Shown: positions 11,443 to 11,443 of the stretch, one piece after another
Numbering within the stretch: position 1 is the stretch's first letter
Layout of the letters: each line of letters opens with the position of its first letter
Source: Bacillota bacterium
Lineage (GTDB): Bacteria; Bacillota; Clostridia; Christensenellales; Borkfalkiaceae
Assembly: GCA_003343995.1 (NCBI GenBank)
Contig: QAKE01000063.1
Span: 1-11,443, forward strand
Length of the DNA: 11,443 nucleotides
Reading direction: 5' to 3'
Translations under genes and position numbers: made by a program
The notes under the pieces: generated by a model
Database searches by the model: none
Seen by the model: the letters and a program-made list of their open reading frames with translations, nothing else
What the model was told of the DNA's origin: nothing

Positions 11443-11443
11443 T

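Overview
The window looks like chromosomal DNA from an endospore-forming (or formerly sporulating) Bacillota of the Clostridia type. The reasons are a spmA-spmB pair, strong AGGAGG-type ribosome binding sites, Bacillota-like -35/-10 promoters with 17-bp spacers, CCA-encoded tRNAs, and the gene order metG-tatD-...-rsmA. Coding DNA is rather GC-rich and spacers are AT-rich. An uncultured gut Clostridia lineage is plausible, but I cannot place it further from sequence alone.

Layout. (1) Positions 1-428, minus strand: five tRNA genes transcribed in the order Gly(UCC), Arg(UCU), His(GUG), Gln(UUG), Lys(UUU, cut by the window edge), behind a near-perfect promoter at 457-485. (2) Positions 504-5836, minus strand: a housekeeping run transcribed metG > tatD > TatD-linked radical SAM protein > (terminator, structured leader) > rsmA > rdgB > YfcE-type phosphoesterase. 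Neighbouring genes overlap by a few bases or nearly touch. (3) Positions 5929-6986, plus strand: spmA-spmB, divergent from metG.

(4) Positions 6987-8000: an AT-rich islet between spmB and gap. Its left half holds two divergent small XRE-type regulators sharing an operator-like palindrome. Its right half (about 7661-7999) is the most notable part of the window. It holds what looks like a complete, unannotated type I toxin-antitoxin locus. A 24-codon hydrophobic, Lys-tailed peptide gene lies on the minus strand with a strong promoter, a structured leader and a Shine-Dalgarno sequence that can be masked by a hairpin. A convergent ~87-nt antisense RNA lies on the plus strand with its own consensus promoter and a U-tract terminator whose stem covers the toxin stop codon. 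A 28-bp inverted repeat links the 5' ends of both RNAs, so a full-length toxin mRNA could fold its 5' leader onto its own 3' trailer.

(5) Positions 8055-11442: central metabolism. gap (glyceraldehyde-3-phosphate dehydrogenase) and an M29 aminopeptidase lie on the minus strand; fba (class II fructose-bisphosphate aldolase) is divergent on the plus strand. The spacers on both sides of the peptidase gene share a 14-bp motif next to the gap and fba promoters.

Functionally the housekeeping run is translation and RNA/nucleotide quality control (MetRS, tRNAs, 16S rRNA dimethylation, ITP/XTP clean-up), with a sporulation-cortex pair, a compact regulatory/toxin islet, and glycolysis.
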